Shown here piece after piece: positions 17,328 through 26,578 of a stretch of 64,000 bases of DNA. Where the stretch lies: contig CALUBS010000003.1 in NCBI GenBank assembly GCA_943914355.1, positions 1 to 64,000 on the forward strand, in the 5' to 3' direction. The stretch is from an uncultured Corynebacterium sp. Its GTDB lineage: Bacteria; Actinomycetota; Actinomycetes; Mycobacteriales; Mycobacteriaceae. The position numbers and the translations under genes are program-made. The first letter of the stretch is position 1. Each line of letters opens with the position of its first letter. The notes beneath the pieces are model-generated. The model was not told where the DNA came from, searched no databases, and was given only the letters and a program-made list of their open reading frames with translations.

Positions 17328-18162
17328 GGCCCACCTCGTAATTGCGCACGAGCACTTCATCTACCTTGCCGCGGCGTGATCCCACGGAATTGATGGCGCG
17401 GGTGGCCGCAACGGTGTCGATGGAATAATCTGCGTAGAGGTCGCGGATGAACTCCGTGGCGGAATTGGACAGGAGGAATTTCACGCCGCGGGCATTGAGG
17501 TCATCGCACACCGCCTTCAAGCGCTCTTGCTCCGCGCGGTCAAAACCGCCCTTTTGATAACCGGTAAAGGAGCTGGTGACGTTGACCGGGTCATAAGGCG
17601 GATCGAAATAGACAAAGTCACCTTCACCGGCATCTGCTACCGCCGCAGCGAAATCGCCCTGCGTGAAGGTGATGTCATTGTCCCAAAAATACTGGTGGAC
17701 CCCGCGCAGCGTATCCGCATCACAGATGGTGGGGTTCTTATAACGGCCAAAAGGCGCATTGAATTGCCCCGCGGAATTTACCCGGTACAGGCCGTTATAG
17801 CAGGTCTTATTCAGATACAGCGTCCGCGCGGCGCGCTCTGTAGCAGATAGCGCCGCGAACCGTTCTGCATCGCGGTCTACCGCGCGCAGCTGATAGAAAA
17901 AATCCGCGTCGTTCGGGTAGGTCGATACCAGGCTAATGAGTTCTTCGACGCCTTCGCGCACTACCTCATATAAATTGATGAGCTCCGAGTTGAGGTCATT
18001 GACCCGCGCTGCGGCCGGAGTGAGCGAAAATAAAACCGCGCCACCGCCGATGAAGGGTTCATAATAACGCCGCGGTGTCCCAGCGGGCAGGGCGGCGTGA
18101 ATATGCGGCAAGAGCTGGCGTTTCCCGCCGGCCCATTTCACCAGAGGCTTGACGTTGTTCAT
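17320..18162 (-). CDS. DNA adenine methyltransferase, Dam/D12 class
   Basis: Transfers a methyl group from S-adenosylmethionine to N6 of adenine, protecting host DNA from the partner nuclease. The 280-residue protein has the alpha-class order: KWAGGKR near 9-15, the AdoMet motif FIGGG at 37-41, and catalytic DPPY at 187-190. LLSNSATEFI follows near 230. The family includes GATC methylases such as Dam and M.DpnII, but target specificity cannot be read off here. It is the first gene of the minus-strand pair; a 340-bp gap lies upstream. Confidence 0.9.
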   Translation of the reverse strand: MNNVKPLVKWAGGKRQLLPHIHAALPAGTPRRYYEPFIGGGAVLFSLTPAAARVNDLNSELINLYEVVREGVEELISLVSTYPNDADFFYQLRAVDRDAERFAALSATERAARTLYLNKTCYNGLYRVNSAGQFNAPFGRYKNPTICDADTLRGVHQYFWDNDITFTQGDFAAAVADAGEGDFVYFDPPYDPVNVTSSFTGYQKGGFDRAEQERLKAVCDDLNARGVKFLLSNSATEFIRDLYADYSIDTVAATRAINSVGSRRGKVDEVLVRNYEVGHE

Positions 18163-18502
18163 TGGTCACCTATCTTAGCCGCCCCCGCAGACACGAACAC
18201 CATCACCCTTTCGAACATACAAGCCCATAAACTAAGTGTTGCAGCGCAAAATATCACGGTGATCAAGCACCTGCTCCAGCGCCTGCTTTAGTGCTTGATT
18301 CGGCGTCTGGTTCGCCGTCGTGGGTTGGGAACGCCGCGTTGACATGCTGTAACTTCGGCGATTTAAGGAGGTTAGGGAAGCCTACCAAGGGTCGGTTTTC
18401 TTGGTGGGCAGAAAGACTATAAAGTGAAGAAAATACCATATTTATGGGGTTGAATTGTTGGGTTTCCACGGGTTGAATATCGTGAGGAAGAGGGGAGAGA
18501 GT
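18163..18502. other. Intergenic gap between methylase and TetR gene
   Basis: This 340-bp gap is locally A+T-rich at its right end. It holds ATCAAGCAC (18262-18270) inverted as GTGCTTGAT (18291-18299), and a small ACCAAG/CTTGGT dyad near 18385-18406. A 37-codon minus-strand frame (18232-18345) is described separately. Promoters for both flanking genes must lie here, but none stands out. There is no sign of a restriction-control (C) protein gene. Confidence 0.5.
18232..18345 (-). CDS. Possible 37-residue small protein upstream of the methylase
   Basis: An ATG-to-TAG frame whose product is polar at the N-terminus (MSTRRSQPTTANQ) and amphipathic in the middle (QALKQALEQVLDHRDIL). It ends 70 bp before the methylase start, on the same strand. 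No clear ribosome-binding site is seen before the ATG. It could be a small gene, a decayed remnant or chance. Confidence 0.2.
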   Translation of the reverse strand: MSTRRSQPTTANQTPNQALKQALEQVLDHRDILRCNT

Positions 18503-19081
18503 ATGCCGCGCATTTCAGAGATCCGCGTCGCAGCGCTGCGGCTCGTCATTGACCGCGGGTATGACGGGTTCACCATGGAAGAGCTTGCGCACGACGTCGG
18601 GATATCTCGGCGCACCCTCTTTAACTACGTCAAGGACAAGGAGTCAGCGGTACTCGGCGCGGAAGTTTCGGAAAAATTCGACCAGCAATTGCAAAACTTC
18701 GCCGCTGGCCTGCCCACCGGCAGCCTGCGGGAGGATTCTGCAATCATGGCAAACGCGGAATTCGAGCACGCTGTGGGCAACAATCATTTCCCAGAAATCT
18801 CCCAATTGACCGCCCGAGCACTTTCCCAGGATGGGAAATTATTATCCATGTACTGGCGCCGAAACGAGCGCGTCATGATGCACATTCGCCGAGCATTGCA
18901 AGCCCGTGAGGGGTGGAAGGCCTCGGATTCTCGGCTCATCCCGGCGGTCAATATCATCCACACGCAGTTTCAAACCGCCATCCAGACTTTTGTGGAAACC
19001 CATGGCCGGACATCATTGTCGGTGGCCTATGCAGATGCAGGCAAGATCTTCGAGGCCTACTTTGCCGATGATCTAGCCTAG
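18503..19081 (+). CDS. TetR/AcrR-family transcriptional regulator
   Basis: A 192-residue dimeric repressor-type protein. The N-terminal helix-turn-helix is typical (IRVAALRLVIDRGYDGFTMEELAHDVGISRRTLFNYVKDK, residues about 6-46; cited as a span). The C-terminal ligand domain is not recognisable to a subfamily. The ATG at 18503 follows AGGGGAGAGA with good spacing, so it is preferred to earlier in-frame starts. The neighbouring gene on each side is on the opposite strand, so its target may be itself or distant genes. Confidence 0.85.
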   Translation: MPRISEIRVAALRLVIDRGYDGFTMEELAHDVGISRRTLFNYVKDKESAVLGAEVSEKFDQQLQNFAAGLPTGSLREDSAIMANAEFEHAVGNNHFPEISQLTARALSQDGKLLSMYWRRNERVMMHIRRALQAREGWKASDSRLIPAVNIIHTQFQTAIQTFVETHGRTSLSVAYADAGKIFEAYFADDLA

Positions 19082-19110
19082 GCCCATCACGAGCAATGAA
19101 AACGGCGCAA

Positions 19111-19163
19111 TAAAAAATCCCCCGGACAAGCCGCTGCAAGCAGGCAGCGCTTTGTTCGGGGGA
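19111..19163 (-). terminator. Intrinsic terminator of rpsT
   Basis: TCCCCCGGACAA (19118-19129) pairs with TTGTTCGGGGGA (19152-19163) through 12 positions with one G-U. On the minus strand the stem is followed by TTTTTT, so it ends the rpsT transcript. It may also serve the convergent TetR gene. Confidence 0.85.
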
Positions 19164-19180
19164 GACAAGAAGGCTAGTTA

Positions 19181-19444
19181 CTAGTCCATCTTGTTGAAGG
19201 CGGTAGCCAAACCGGACTTCTTGTTAGCAGCAGCATTGCGGTGGAAGACGCCCTTGGAAACGGACTTATCCAGCGCACGGGAAGCAACGCGCAGCTGCTT
19301 TTCAGCTGCAGCCTTGTCACCAGTCTCTACGGCTGCGTGGAACTTGCGGATCTCGGTGCGAACCGCGGAACGCACGCTCTTGTTGCGCTGACGAGACTTC
19401 TCGTTGGTCAGAACGCGCTTCTGCTTGGACTTGATATTAGCCAT
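19181..19444 (-). CDS. rpsT: 30S ribosomal protein S20
   Basis: A primary 16S rRNA-binding protein of 87 residues, very rich in Lys, Arg and Ala. It starts [20 protein letters not shown] and ends [10 protein letters not shown], as in other actinobacteria. The ATG at 19444 is preceded on the minus strand by AGAGGT at proper spacing. An upstream in-frame extension is open but not S20-like. An intrinsic terminator follows, so it is monocistronic. Confidence 0.96.
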   Translation of the reverse strand: MANIKSKQKRVLTNEKSRQRNKSVRSAVRTEIRKFHAAVETGDKAAAEKQLRVASRALDKSVSKGVFHRNAAANKKSGLATAFNKMD

Positions 19445-19666
19445 GAAAAATACCTCTTGATAATCGAAGATGATTGATTCAGAAACAAACCCGCCGGACG
19501 TGTCCCGCGATCCCCGCCAAGGGCGGGAAACCGCTCGGCGTTGGTATTCGAAGAGCGAACCCAAGGTCCTGCCCGCCCCGACCAACGCGCCCGGAAAGTA
19601 AGTAACTTGCAAATAATAGCAGCGCAACCGCGCACGAGCCAAGTCTGCGGGCGCCGCGCCGCAGAA

Positions 19667-20203
19667 CTACGCCCAGTGATAGCGCGAGCGCAAGCGGTTG
19701 GCAATCCTTTCGAACCTGCGTTCTGGAAAAAGGATGCCCTGCCGGCGCACCTGCTCCTCGGAAACCTCCAATAAACGGTCCAAGCGCACCCAACAATTGC
19801 GCCCGGAGGCGTCCCATTCGCCGCAGCCGATTTCCAGCCAGGCATCGTCAAGCGCATGCTCTGGGTTGGCGGAAATGAGCAGGCCGGTCACGGTGGTGCG
19901 GGTGCGCCCGACCACCAAGATAGCGCGCTCGCGGGGAGGGGACTGCTTGCCTTCCGAAGGCGTCCACACCCACACGACCTCGCCAGAATCGGCCTGGCCG
20001 TCCATATCGGGGGAGAAGAAGATGGAACGGGGATGCGCCGCAGTGGCCTCGACCTGGATGGAGGCGGCCTTGCGCGGCTCGTGGCTTTGGGCGGATCTGT
20101 CCAGCCCTAACTGGGAGTTGATGCGGTTGAGGCCGGAGTCCACGGGCTCGCGCTCGCTGATTCCGAGCGCCTCGCGCAGACGGGTGAGCATGCCGGAATT
20201 CAT
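19667..20203 (-). CDS. PemK/MazF-fold protein
   Basis: A 178-residue protein. The PemK-like barrel occupies about residues 60-178: [27 protein letters not shown] at its start and [21 protein letters not shown] in the middle. Classic members are mRNA-cleaving toxins. An extra N-terminal segment of about 60 residues ([16 protein letters not shown]) precedes it, and no antitoxin gene is adjacent: lepA diverges 18 bp away and rpsT lies behind. It may be a housekeeping or orphan PemK-like protein rather than a toxin. The ATG at 20203 is chosen from an N-terminal start that clears the lepA promoter region. Confidence 0.75.
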   Translation of the reverse strand: MNSGMLTRLREALGISEREPVDSGLNRINSQLGLDRSAQSHEPRKAASIQVEATAAHPRSIFFSPDMDGQADSGEVVWVWTPSEGKQSPPRERAILVVGRTRTTVTGLLISANPEHALDDAWLEIGCGEWDASGRNCWVRLDRLLEVSEEQVRRQGILFPERRFERIANRLRSRYHWA

Positions 20204-20221
20204 GTCGACTATTGTAGACGT

Positions 20222-22072
20222 ATGTCTGAAAACTTTGCGGCCACGACGTTTACGGATCCCTCCCGGATCCGTAACTTCTGCATTATTGCTCACATCGACC
20301 ACGGAAAGTCGACGCTGGCAGACCGCATCCTGCAGCTATCTAAGGTGGTTGCGGAGCGCGATATGCGTGACCAGTTCCTCGATAATATGGATATCGAGCG
20401 CGAACGCGGCATTACGATTAAGGCGCAGAACGTGCGCCTGCCGTGGGTGCCGCAATCGGGGGCATCGACAGGCGAGCAGATCGTCATGCAGATGATCGAT
20501 ACTCCCGGCCACGTGGACTTTACCTACGAGGTCTCCCGCGCGCTCGAGGCGTGTGAGGGAGCCATCCTGCTTGTCGATGCCGCCCAGGGCATCGAAGCCC
20601 AAACCCTCGCCAACCTGTACCTGGCGATGGAAAATGACCTGGAAATCATCCCAGTGCTCAATAAGATCGACCTGCCCGCGGCGGATCCGGATAAGTACGC
20701 GCTGGAAATCGCGAATATCATCGGCTGCGAGCCCGAGGAAGTGTTGAAGGTATCGGGCAAGACCGGCGAAGGCGTGGTTGAGCTGCTCGATAAGGTCTGC
20801 GAGTTGGTGCCGCCGCCGTCCTCGGACTACGAGCCCGATGCGCCCGCGCGCGCCATGATTTTTGACTCCGTCTATGACACTTATCGCGGCGTGGTGACCT
20901 ATATCCGCATGGTGGATGGCAAGCTCACCCCGCGCCAGAAGGTGACGATGATGTCCACCAACGTCAACCACGAGCTGCTGGAAATCGGCATCGTCTCGCC
21001 CACGATGCAAAAGTGCGATGGCCTGGGCCCCGGCGAGGTGGGTTACCTGATTACCGGCGTGAAGGACGTGCGCGAGACCAAGGTGGGCGATACCGTCACC
21101 TGGTCCCACGGCGGCGCCGAGACCCCGCTCAAGGGCTACAAGGACCCTGAGCCGATGGTCTATTCCGGGCTTTTCCCCATCTCCCAGGCCGATTTCCCTG
21201 ACCTGCGTGATGCGTTAGAAAAGCTGCAGCTTAACGATGCCTCCTTGACCTTCGAGCCCGAGACCTCCGTCGCCCTCGGCTTTGGCTTCCGCTGCGGCTT
21301 CTTGGGCCTGCTGCACATGGAAATCACCCGCGACCGCCTGGAGCGCGAGTTCGGCCTCGACCTGATTTCTACCGCCCCGTCCGTGACCTACCGCGTGGTG
21401 GCAGAAGACGGCGAGGAAAGCTGGGTTCACAACCCCTCGGACTGGCCGGAAGGAAAGCTCAACGAGGTCTACGAGCCCATTGTCTCCATGACCGTCATCG
21501 TGCCCGAGCAGTTCGTCGGCCCGACCATGGAGCTCTGCCAAACCAAGCGTGGCCAGATGTGCGGGATGGATTACCTGTCCGAAGACCGCGTGGAGCTGCG
21601 CTACACCATGCCCTTGGGCGAAATCATCTTTGATTTCTTCGACATGTTGAAATCCCGCACCAAGGGCTACGCCTCGCTCAACTATGAGGAGGCCGGCGAG
21701 CAACAATCTGACCTCGTCAAGGTGGATATCCTCCTCAACGGCGACCCGGTGGATGCTTTCTCCGCCATCATCCACCGCGATTCCGCCCAGTGGTACGGCA
21801 ATAAGATGACCAAGAAGCTAAAGGAATTGATTCCACGCCAGCAATTCGAGGTCCCCGTCCAGGCGGCCATTGGTACCAAGGTCATCGCCCGCGAAAACAT
21901 CCGTGCTATGCGCAAGGATGTGCTGGCCAAGTGTTACGGCGGCGATATCTCGCGTAAGCGCAAGCTGCTGGAAAAGCAGAAGGCGGGTAAAAAGCGCATG
22001 AAGACCTTGGGTTCCGTGTCGGTACCGCAGGAGGCCTTCGTGGCGGCGCTGTCGACGGACGCGGACGACTAA
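20222..22072 (+). CDS. lepA: Elongation factor 4 (LepA GTPase)
   Basis: Ribosome-associated translational GTPase, 616 residues as expected. The G1 motif AHIDHGKST is near 22-30, the G2-region [10 protein letters not shown] near 60-69, DTPGHVDF near 97-104 and NKIDLP near 145-150. EF-G-like domains follow, then the LepA-specific C-terminal domain with REDI-type sequence [20 protein letters not shown] and a basic [14 protein letters not shown] stretch. It is followed 95 bp later by an intrinsic terminator. Confidence 0.97.
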   Translation: MSENFAATTFTDPSRIRNFCIIAHIDHGKSTLADRILQLSKVVAERDMRDQFLDNMDIERERGITIKAQNVRLPWVPQSGASTGEQIVMQMIDTPGHVDFTYEVSRALEACEGAILLVDAAQGIEAQTLANLYLAMENDLEIIPVLNKIDLPAADPDKYALEIANIIGCEPEEVLKVSGKTGEGVVELLDKVCELVPPPSSDYEPDAPARAMIFDSVYDTYRGVVTYIRMVDGKLTPRQKVTMMSTNVNHELLEIGIVSPTMQKCDGLGPGEVGYLITGVKDVRETKVGDTVTWSHGGAETPLKGYKDPEPMVYSGLFPISQADFPDLRDALEKLQLNDASLTFEPETSVALGFGFRCGFLGLLHMEITRDRLEREFGLDLISTAPSVTYRVVAEDGEESWVHNPSDWPEGKLNEVYEPIVSMTVIVPEQFVGPTMELCQTKRGQMCGMDYLSEDRVELRYTMPLGEIIFDFFDMLKSRTKGYASLNYEEAGEQQSDLVKVDILLNGDPVDAFSAIIHRDSAQWYGNKMTKKLKELIPRQQFEVPVQAAIGTKVIARENIRAMRKDVLAKCYGGDISRKRKLLEKQKAGKKRMKTLGSVSVPQEAFVAALSTDADD

Positions 22073-22165
22073 GCACTGGAAAGCGCAGCGTAATAGTACT
22101 TTAACTTTCAGTTAACAATCTCCGCGGTGGCTGCCGCCTAAAAGCGAGACTGAGCAGCACCTATA

Positions 22166-22197
22166 GGGCATTCCTGAGACTGGGAATGCCCTTTTTG
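22166..22197 (+). terminator. Intrinsic terminator downstream of lepA
   Basis: AGGGCATTCC (22166-22175) pairs with GGGAATGCCCT (22183-22193), followed by a T-run. The stem is strong and the tail is on the plus strand, so it ends the lepA transcript before the phosphoesterase gene. Confidence 0.88.
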
Positions 22198-22230
22198 AGT
22201 GTTTGCGGTTTATGGTTTCACGGCGTTTAA

Positions 22231-22243
22231 TTTCGATTCGAAA
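22231..22243. promoter_or_regulatory. Palindrome upstream of the phosphoesterase-efeOB cluster
   Basis: TTTCGATTCGAAA is a perfect 6+1+6 palindrome 80 bp before the phosphoesterase start. It does not resemble the DtxR box. A second dyad, TTAACTTTCAGTTAA, is at 22101-22115 but lies before the lepA terminator. Operator function is a guess from position and symmetry. Confidence 0.3.
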
Positions 22244-22322
22244 GCGACCGATGACTCTTCGGCGAGCCACAGCCACTTTCTCCCTCTTTGTTTCACTCGT
22301 TTAACTTAAGGCGGAAAATAAG

Positions 22323-24224
22323 ATGAAGCTTCGCTCTCGCGCTGTGGCAGTGTGCGCCGCAGCCGCTGCTACGACCTCCTTGGTCCCCGGTATCGCACAG
22401 GCAGAAACCAAGACCCCCATCGATCACGTCGTGGTCATTTACTCCGAAAACATTTCCTTCGACCACTACTTCGGCACCTACCCGAACGCCGCAAATAACG
22501 ACGACGAGAAGCTGCAGGGCAGCGAGAAACCCGCCCCTAAGTTCACCGCCAAGGCCGACACTCCACGGGCAGAAAACCTCGAAAATGCTGACCTGCTGGG
22601 GGAGAAGAACCCCAACTCCATCAAGCCCTTCCGCATCGCTCCCGAACACGCCGTAACAACGGACCAGAACCACCACTACGCCGATGAGCAGGAAGCCTAC
22701 AACGGCGGCAAGATGGACAAGTTCCCGGAGACTGTGTCCACGGACATCGATAAGAGCAATGAGGGTGCCTACGCCACCCCGGGCATGACCATGGGATACT
22801 ACGACGGCAATACCGTGACCGGTATGTGGAACTACGCGCAGAACTTCGCGCTGAATGACAACAGCTTCTCCACCATCTTCGGTCCCTCCACCCCGGGCGC
22901 GCTGAACCTGATTTCCGGCACCGTTGCGGATGCCACCATGCATGACCCAGCCACGGGCGACCAGCAGAAAATCGAGGATGGCAAGAACCACGCCCTGGCC
23001 GGCGTATCCGAGGACGGGTCTACCGCCACCGTGGTGGGCGACCCAGACCCGCTTTTTGATGACTGCTCCAATAAGTCCTCCGCCGGTACCAACCAGGTCA
23101 CCGCTATGCACTCCAAGAACATTGGTGACCAGCTCAACGATAAGGACGTCACTTGGGGCTGGTTCCAAGGCGGATTCCGCCCCACCGATGAGGCAACGAA
23201 GGACTCCCGCGCCCGCTGCGGTTCTTCGCACACCACACTGACCGGCCAGAACCAGACGGACTACAACCCGCACCACGAGCCGTTCCAGTACTACGCCTCT
23301 ACCGCCAACCCACACCACCTGGCCCCGTCCAGCGATGACATGATTGGCAAGACCGACCAGGCAAACCACCAGTACGACCTCGCGGACTTCGATACCGCCA
23401 TCGAGCAGGGCAATCTGCCTTCCGTCTCCTTCCTCAAGGCCGCCAACTACCAGGATGGCCACGCTGGCTACTCCAATCCGCTGGATGAGCAAGCGTTTAT
23501 CACCCACTACATCAACGAGCTGCAAAACTCCCCGGAGTGGGATTCCACCGCAGTCGTCATCGCCTACGACGATTCCGATGGCTGGTACGACCACAAGGCA
23601 CCGGAAATCCTCAACGGCTCCACTGATCCGCACCAGGACAAGGAAATCTGCACCGCCGCTGCCGCGAAGGTAGGCATCAAGGGTGATAAAAACGGCCAGT
23701 GCGGCCCCGGTACTCGCCAGCCGCTGTTGGTGGTATCTCCCTATGCCAAGACCAACCACATCGATTCCACCTATACCGAGCAGACCTCGGTGACCAAGTT
23801 CATCCAGGACAACTGGGGCCTCGGCCGCTTGGGCGGCGATTCCTTCGATGACCGCGCGGGTGAGCTCACCGGCATGTTCGACTTCGCGGTTGCGGAGAAG
23901 GCCCCGAAGCTCTTCCTCAATGAAACCGATGGCACTGTGGCGCAGGATTATGACTCCGTAGAGCGCGTGGATGACACCTCGCGCGCTGGCACCAACCTGA
24001 AGCCGGTTGTCGATGGCATGAATGACACCAAGGTCACCGAGCAGGGCGTTCCTGCCGTGACCACGCTGGATAAGGCCCAGCAGCCGGATACTAACCACGC
24101 CGCTTCCGGTTCCTCCAAGGTAGGCATCATCGGCATCCTCGCCGCACTGGGCGTAGCCGCCGGCATCATCGGCTGGCTCATGAGTGGTCACCCCGGCCTG
24201 GATTTGAAGAACCTGCCTTTCTAA
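22323..24224 (+). CDS. Secreted phosphoesterase (phospholipase C / acid phosphatase family)
   Basis: Exported, probably surface-retained enzyme of 633 residues. A signal peptide covers 1-27 (AQA then E). The phosphoesterase hallmark ENISFDHYFGTYP begins at residue 42, and PSTPGALNLISG near 188-199 carries the nucleophile region of AcpA-type enzymes. Later histidines and aspartates (NPHHLAPSSDD, DSDGWYDH) complete the metal site. A membrane helix near 597-616 and a short tail close the protein. It would release phosphate from lipid or organic esters outside the cell. Only 3 bp separate it from efeO, so it is probably in one operon with efeO-efeB. Confidence 0.85.
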   Translation: MKLRSRAVAVCAAAAATTSLVPGIAQAETKTPIDHVVVIYSENISFDHYFGTYPNAANNDDEKLQGSEKPAPKFTAKADTPRAENLENADLLGEKNPNSIKPFRIAPEHAVTTDQNHHYADEQEAYNGGKMDKFPETVSTDIDKSNEGAYATPGMTMGYYDGNTVTGMWNYAQNFALNDNSFSTIFGPSTPGALNLISGTVADATMHDPATGDQQKIEDGKNHALAGVSEDGSTATVVGDPDPLFDDCSNKSSAGTNQVTAMHSKNIGDQLNDKDVTWGWFQGGFRPTDEATKDSRARCGSSHTTLTGQNQTDYNPHHEPFQYYASTANPHHLAPSSDDMIGKTDQANHQYDLADFDTAIEQGNLPSVSFLKAANYQDGHAGYSNPLDEQAFITHYINELQNSPEWDSTAVVIAYDDSDGWYDHKAPEILNGSTDPHQDKEICTAAAAKVGIKGDKNGQCGPGTRQPLLVVSPYAKTNHIDSTYTEQTSVTKFIQDNWGLGRLGGDSFDDRAGELTGMFDFAVAEKAPKLFLNETDGTVAQDYDSVERVDDTSRAGTNLKPVVDGMNDTKVTEQGVPAVTTLDKAQQPDTNHAASGSSKVGIIGILAALGVAAGIIGWLMSGHPGLDLKNLPF

Positions 24225-24227
24225 TTT

Positions 24228-25349
24228 ATGAAGATTTCCCGTTTCGCCACCGCATTCGCGCTCGCCGTTGGGCTCTCCATCCCGCAAACGGGTACCCAGG
24301 CCACGCTCAGTGGGCAGGGCAGCGAGCAGCCCACACGCGAGCTCGCCGTGCGCGATGTGTATTCCTGCCCGGCGCCTGAGGATGTGCAGGGTGAGGCGAA
24401 ATGGAAGATTAATAACACCACCGGGCTTGCCCTCACGGTCTACGTTTCCGATGACAAGGGCAATGCCTACCAGGTTCTCGAGCGCATCGGCACCCCTGCC
24501 GTTCGCGAGTGGAACCCGCAGCTGGAGGACGGAACCTACCACCTGACCTGCGTCTTCCACAACGATTCCGCCGTGGAGTCCGACGTTTTCACGGTGACGG
24601 GGTCCACCGTTACGAATGCGCCCAAGATGGTCCCCATTACGGATCACGAGGTCGCCGCGGTGTCCATCAAGCAGGCTGAAAACCAGAAAAAGCGCGTGCC
24701 TGAGTTGCAAAAGCGCGCGCATGCGCTTGCCGATGCCACTTCTTCCTCCCGCCCCGCCGCCCAAGCCGCCTACCTGGACTACCTGGAGTATTATCGCTCC
24801 TTCGACGATTCCAGCGCGGAGTGGCCCGGCCCGGATTTGGAGGGCTACGAAGACATCGAGCGCATCCTGTGGTCCAATCGCCCGCCGAGCGATGCTACCC
24901 AGCCCGCCGCCGCGCTTGCCGATGCCACCGACCAGACCGCCCACGCCCTCGACACCTCCCATTTTGCCATTCCCGCCCCGGATTATGGGCTGCGCGCGCA
25001 TGAGGTGATGGAGGAGTTCGAGCGTTTTGACCTGCGCGGCGAGCGCGATTTCGGCGCCCACGCCCTGCCTACCGCCCTGCGCGGAATCATTACATCGACG
25101 CGGCAAACGCTGGATCCCGTGCGCGCTTTGGTCGAGGATCGCGGTTTAGACACCGCTCCCATCTACGACCAGCTCGCGGATTTGGACTCCCTTGCTGAGG
25201 AATTCGACGATAAATACGGTGGTGCTTCTAGCGTGGCTTTCGCCAACTGGACACAGGAGGACCGATTGCGCTTACAGGCGGGCGTCGCCAAGGCGAATGA
25301 GCTGCTCGCCCCAGTTGCCACCATGACCGTTATCCGGAGGATGAACTAG
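24228..25349 (+). CDS. efeO: EfeO-family periplasmic-type iron-binding protein
   Basis: Secreted protein of 373 residues with a signal peptide (about 1-27). An N-terminal cupredoxin-like domain (about 35-130) is followed by a peptidase-M75/imelysin domain with the EfeO motif HExxE as His258-Glu259-x-x-Glu262 in RAHEVMEEFERFDLRG. In EfeUOB systems EfeO delivers iron to the EfeU permease. No EfeU-like gene is present here. The stop overlaps the GTG start of efeB by one base, with GGAGG ahead of it. Confidence 0.86.
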   Translation: MKISRFATAFALAVGLSIPQTGTQATLSGQGSEQPTRELAVRDVYSCPAPEDVQGEAKWKINNTTGLALTVYVSDDKGNAYQVLERIGTPAVREWNPQLEDGTYHLTCVFHNDSAVESDVFTVTGSTVTNAPKMVPITDHEVAAVSIKQAENQKKRVPELQKRAHALADATSSSRPAAQAAYLDYLEYYRSFDDSSAEWPGPDLEGYEDIERILWSNRPPSDATQPAAALADATDQTAHALDTSHFAIPAPDYGLRAHEVMEEFERFDLRGERDFGAHALPTALRGIITSTRQTLDPVRALVEDRGLDTAPIYDQLADLDSLAEEFDDKYGGASSVAFANWTQEDRLRLQAGVAKANELLAPVATMTVIRRMN

Positions 25350-26578
25350 TGCCGTGCCCGTTTAACTTTTCCCGCCGCTCTTTTCTGTCTGGCCTCGCCG
25401 CCTCCGCGGCCGCAGGCGCAGCTGCCCCGGGAGCAGAAGCGCAGTCCACGTCGCTTCCGCTCGAAACCACCGATTCCGTGGATCAGCCGGGCGCGCTGGA
25501 TTTTCACGGCGAACACCAGCAAGGCATCATAAATCCCCCACAGAAATACTCGGAAATAGTGGCGTTGGACGTGCAGGTCAAGACAAAGGCCCGTTTGGAC
25601 AAGCTCCTGCGCACGCTAAGTGAAAGGGCACGCATCTTAACCGCTGGTGGCACTCCCGCGCCCGATGGCATTGCTTACCCGGCAATGGATTCGGGCGAGC
25701 TGGGCCCTGAGCTTCCGGCCGATCACTTATCTATCACCCTCGCTGTGGGCGATTCGCTTTTCGATGCCCGCTTCGGCCTCGCCGCCTACAAGCCCGCCCA
25801 CCTGCGCGCGATGGAAGCGTTTGCTGATGACACCCTGCAAGAAGAAAAATGTCACGGTGACCTTGCTTTACAGATTTGCGCCGATGAACGCGATACTGTT
25901 CTCCACGCGCTGCGCGATATTTTGCGCCATACCCGCGGCGATGTGGCAGTGCGCTGGCGGCAGAACGGTTATATGAATTCCCCGCGGCCGTCGGGTACGC
26001 AGCGCAATCATTTGGGGTTTAAGGATGGCATCGTCAATCCCGGCCCTGATGACTACGATTCGCTCGTGTGGGCCGGTTCGGATGAGCCCGATTGGGCTGC
26101 GGGCGGTAGCTATATGGCGGTGCGGCTTATTGCCATGTACACCGAGTTTTGGGATCGCATTTCCATCGCCGAGCAGGAGCAAATCTTTGGCCGCGACCGC
26201 GTAACCGGCGGCCCACTATCGGGCGGCGACGAGCACGCCGAACCAGATTACCTCGATGATGCCACCGGCGATGTGATTCCCACCGATGCCCACATCCGTC
26301 TGGCCAATCCTCGCACCCCAGAAACCGCTGACCAGTTGATGCTGCGCCGCGCTTATAACTATGACAATGGCGTGCGCGATAATGGCACCCTCGACGTGGG
26401 CCTGGTGTTTATCTCCTTCCAGCAGGACTTGAAGCGACAGTTCATCACGGTGCAAAAACGCCTCGAAGGCGAACCGCTGGCTGATTATATCCGCCCCTAC
26501 GGCGGCGGCTATTTCTACGCACTTCCCGGCGTTGCCGATGATTCCGATTATTTCGGCCGCAGCCTCCTCGAAGCCTAA
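25349..26578 (+). CDS. efeB: EfeB-type Dyp haem peroxidase, Tat-exported
   Basis: Haem-containing dye-decolourising peroxidase/deferrochelatase of 409 residues. A twin-arginine signal SRRSFL at 8-13 precedes an Ala-rich stretch. The family motif GFKDG is at 223-227, the proximal haem ligand is His315 in DAHIRLANPR, and the closing GGGYFYALPG matches E. coli EfeB closely. The role is iron oxidation or release linked to EfeO. Start is a GTG coupled to the efeO stop. It ends the three-gene cluster; the following 223 bp are without a gene. Confidence 0.9.
   Translation: MPCPFNFSRRSFLSGLAASAAAGAAAPGAEAQSTSLPLETTDSVDQPGALDFHGEHQQGIINPPQKYSEIVALDVQVKTKARLDKLLRTLSERARILTAGGTPAPDGIAYPAMDSGELGPELPADHLSITLAVGDSLFDARFGLAAYKPAHLRAMEAFADDTLQEEKCHGDLALQICADERDTVLHALRDILRHTRGDVAVRWRQNGYMNSPRPSGTQRNHLGFKDGIVNPGPDDYDSLVWAGSDEPDWAAGGSYMAVRLIAMYTEFWDRISIAEQEQIFGRDRVTGGPLSGGDEHAEPDYLDDATGDVIPTDAHIRLANPRTPETADQLMLRRAYNYDNGVRDNGTLDVGLVFISFQQDLKRQFITVQKRLEGEPLADYIRPYGGGYFYALPGVADDSDYFGRSLLEA

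Noticed and set aside
22231..22250. T-loop-like TTCGATT as part of a tRNA
   Set aside because: No acceptor stem, anticodon arm or CCA-side pairing could be drawn around it.
22293..25106. A 937-codon open frame antisense to the phosphoesterase and efeO genes
   Set aside because: It is the shadow of two well-supported genes with G/C-rich third codon positions. Its product is a low-complexity Gly/Val/Arg string without domains.
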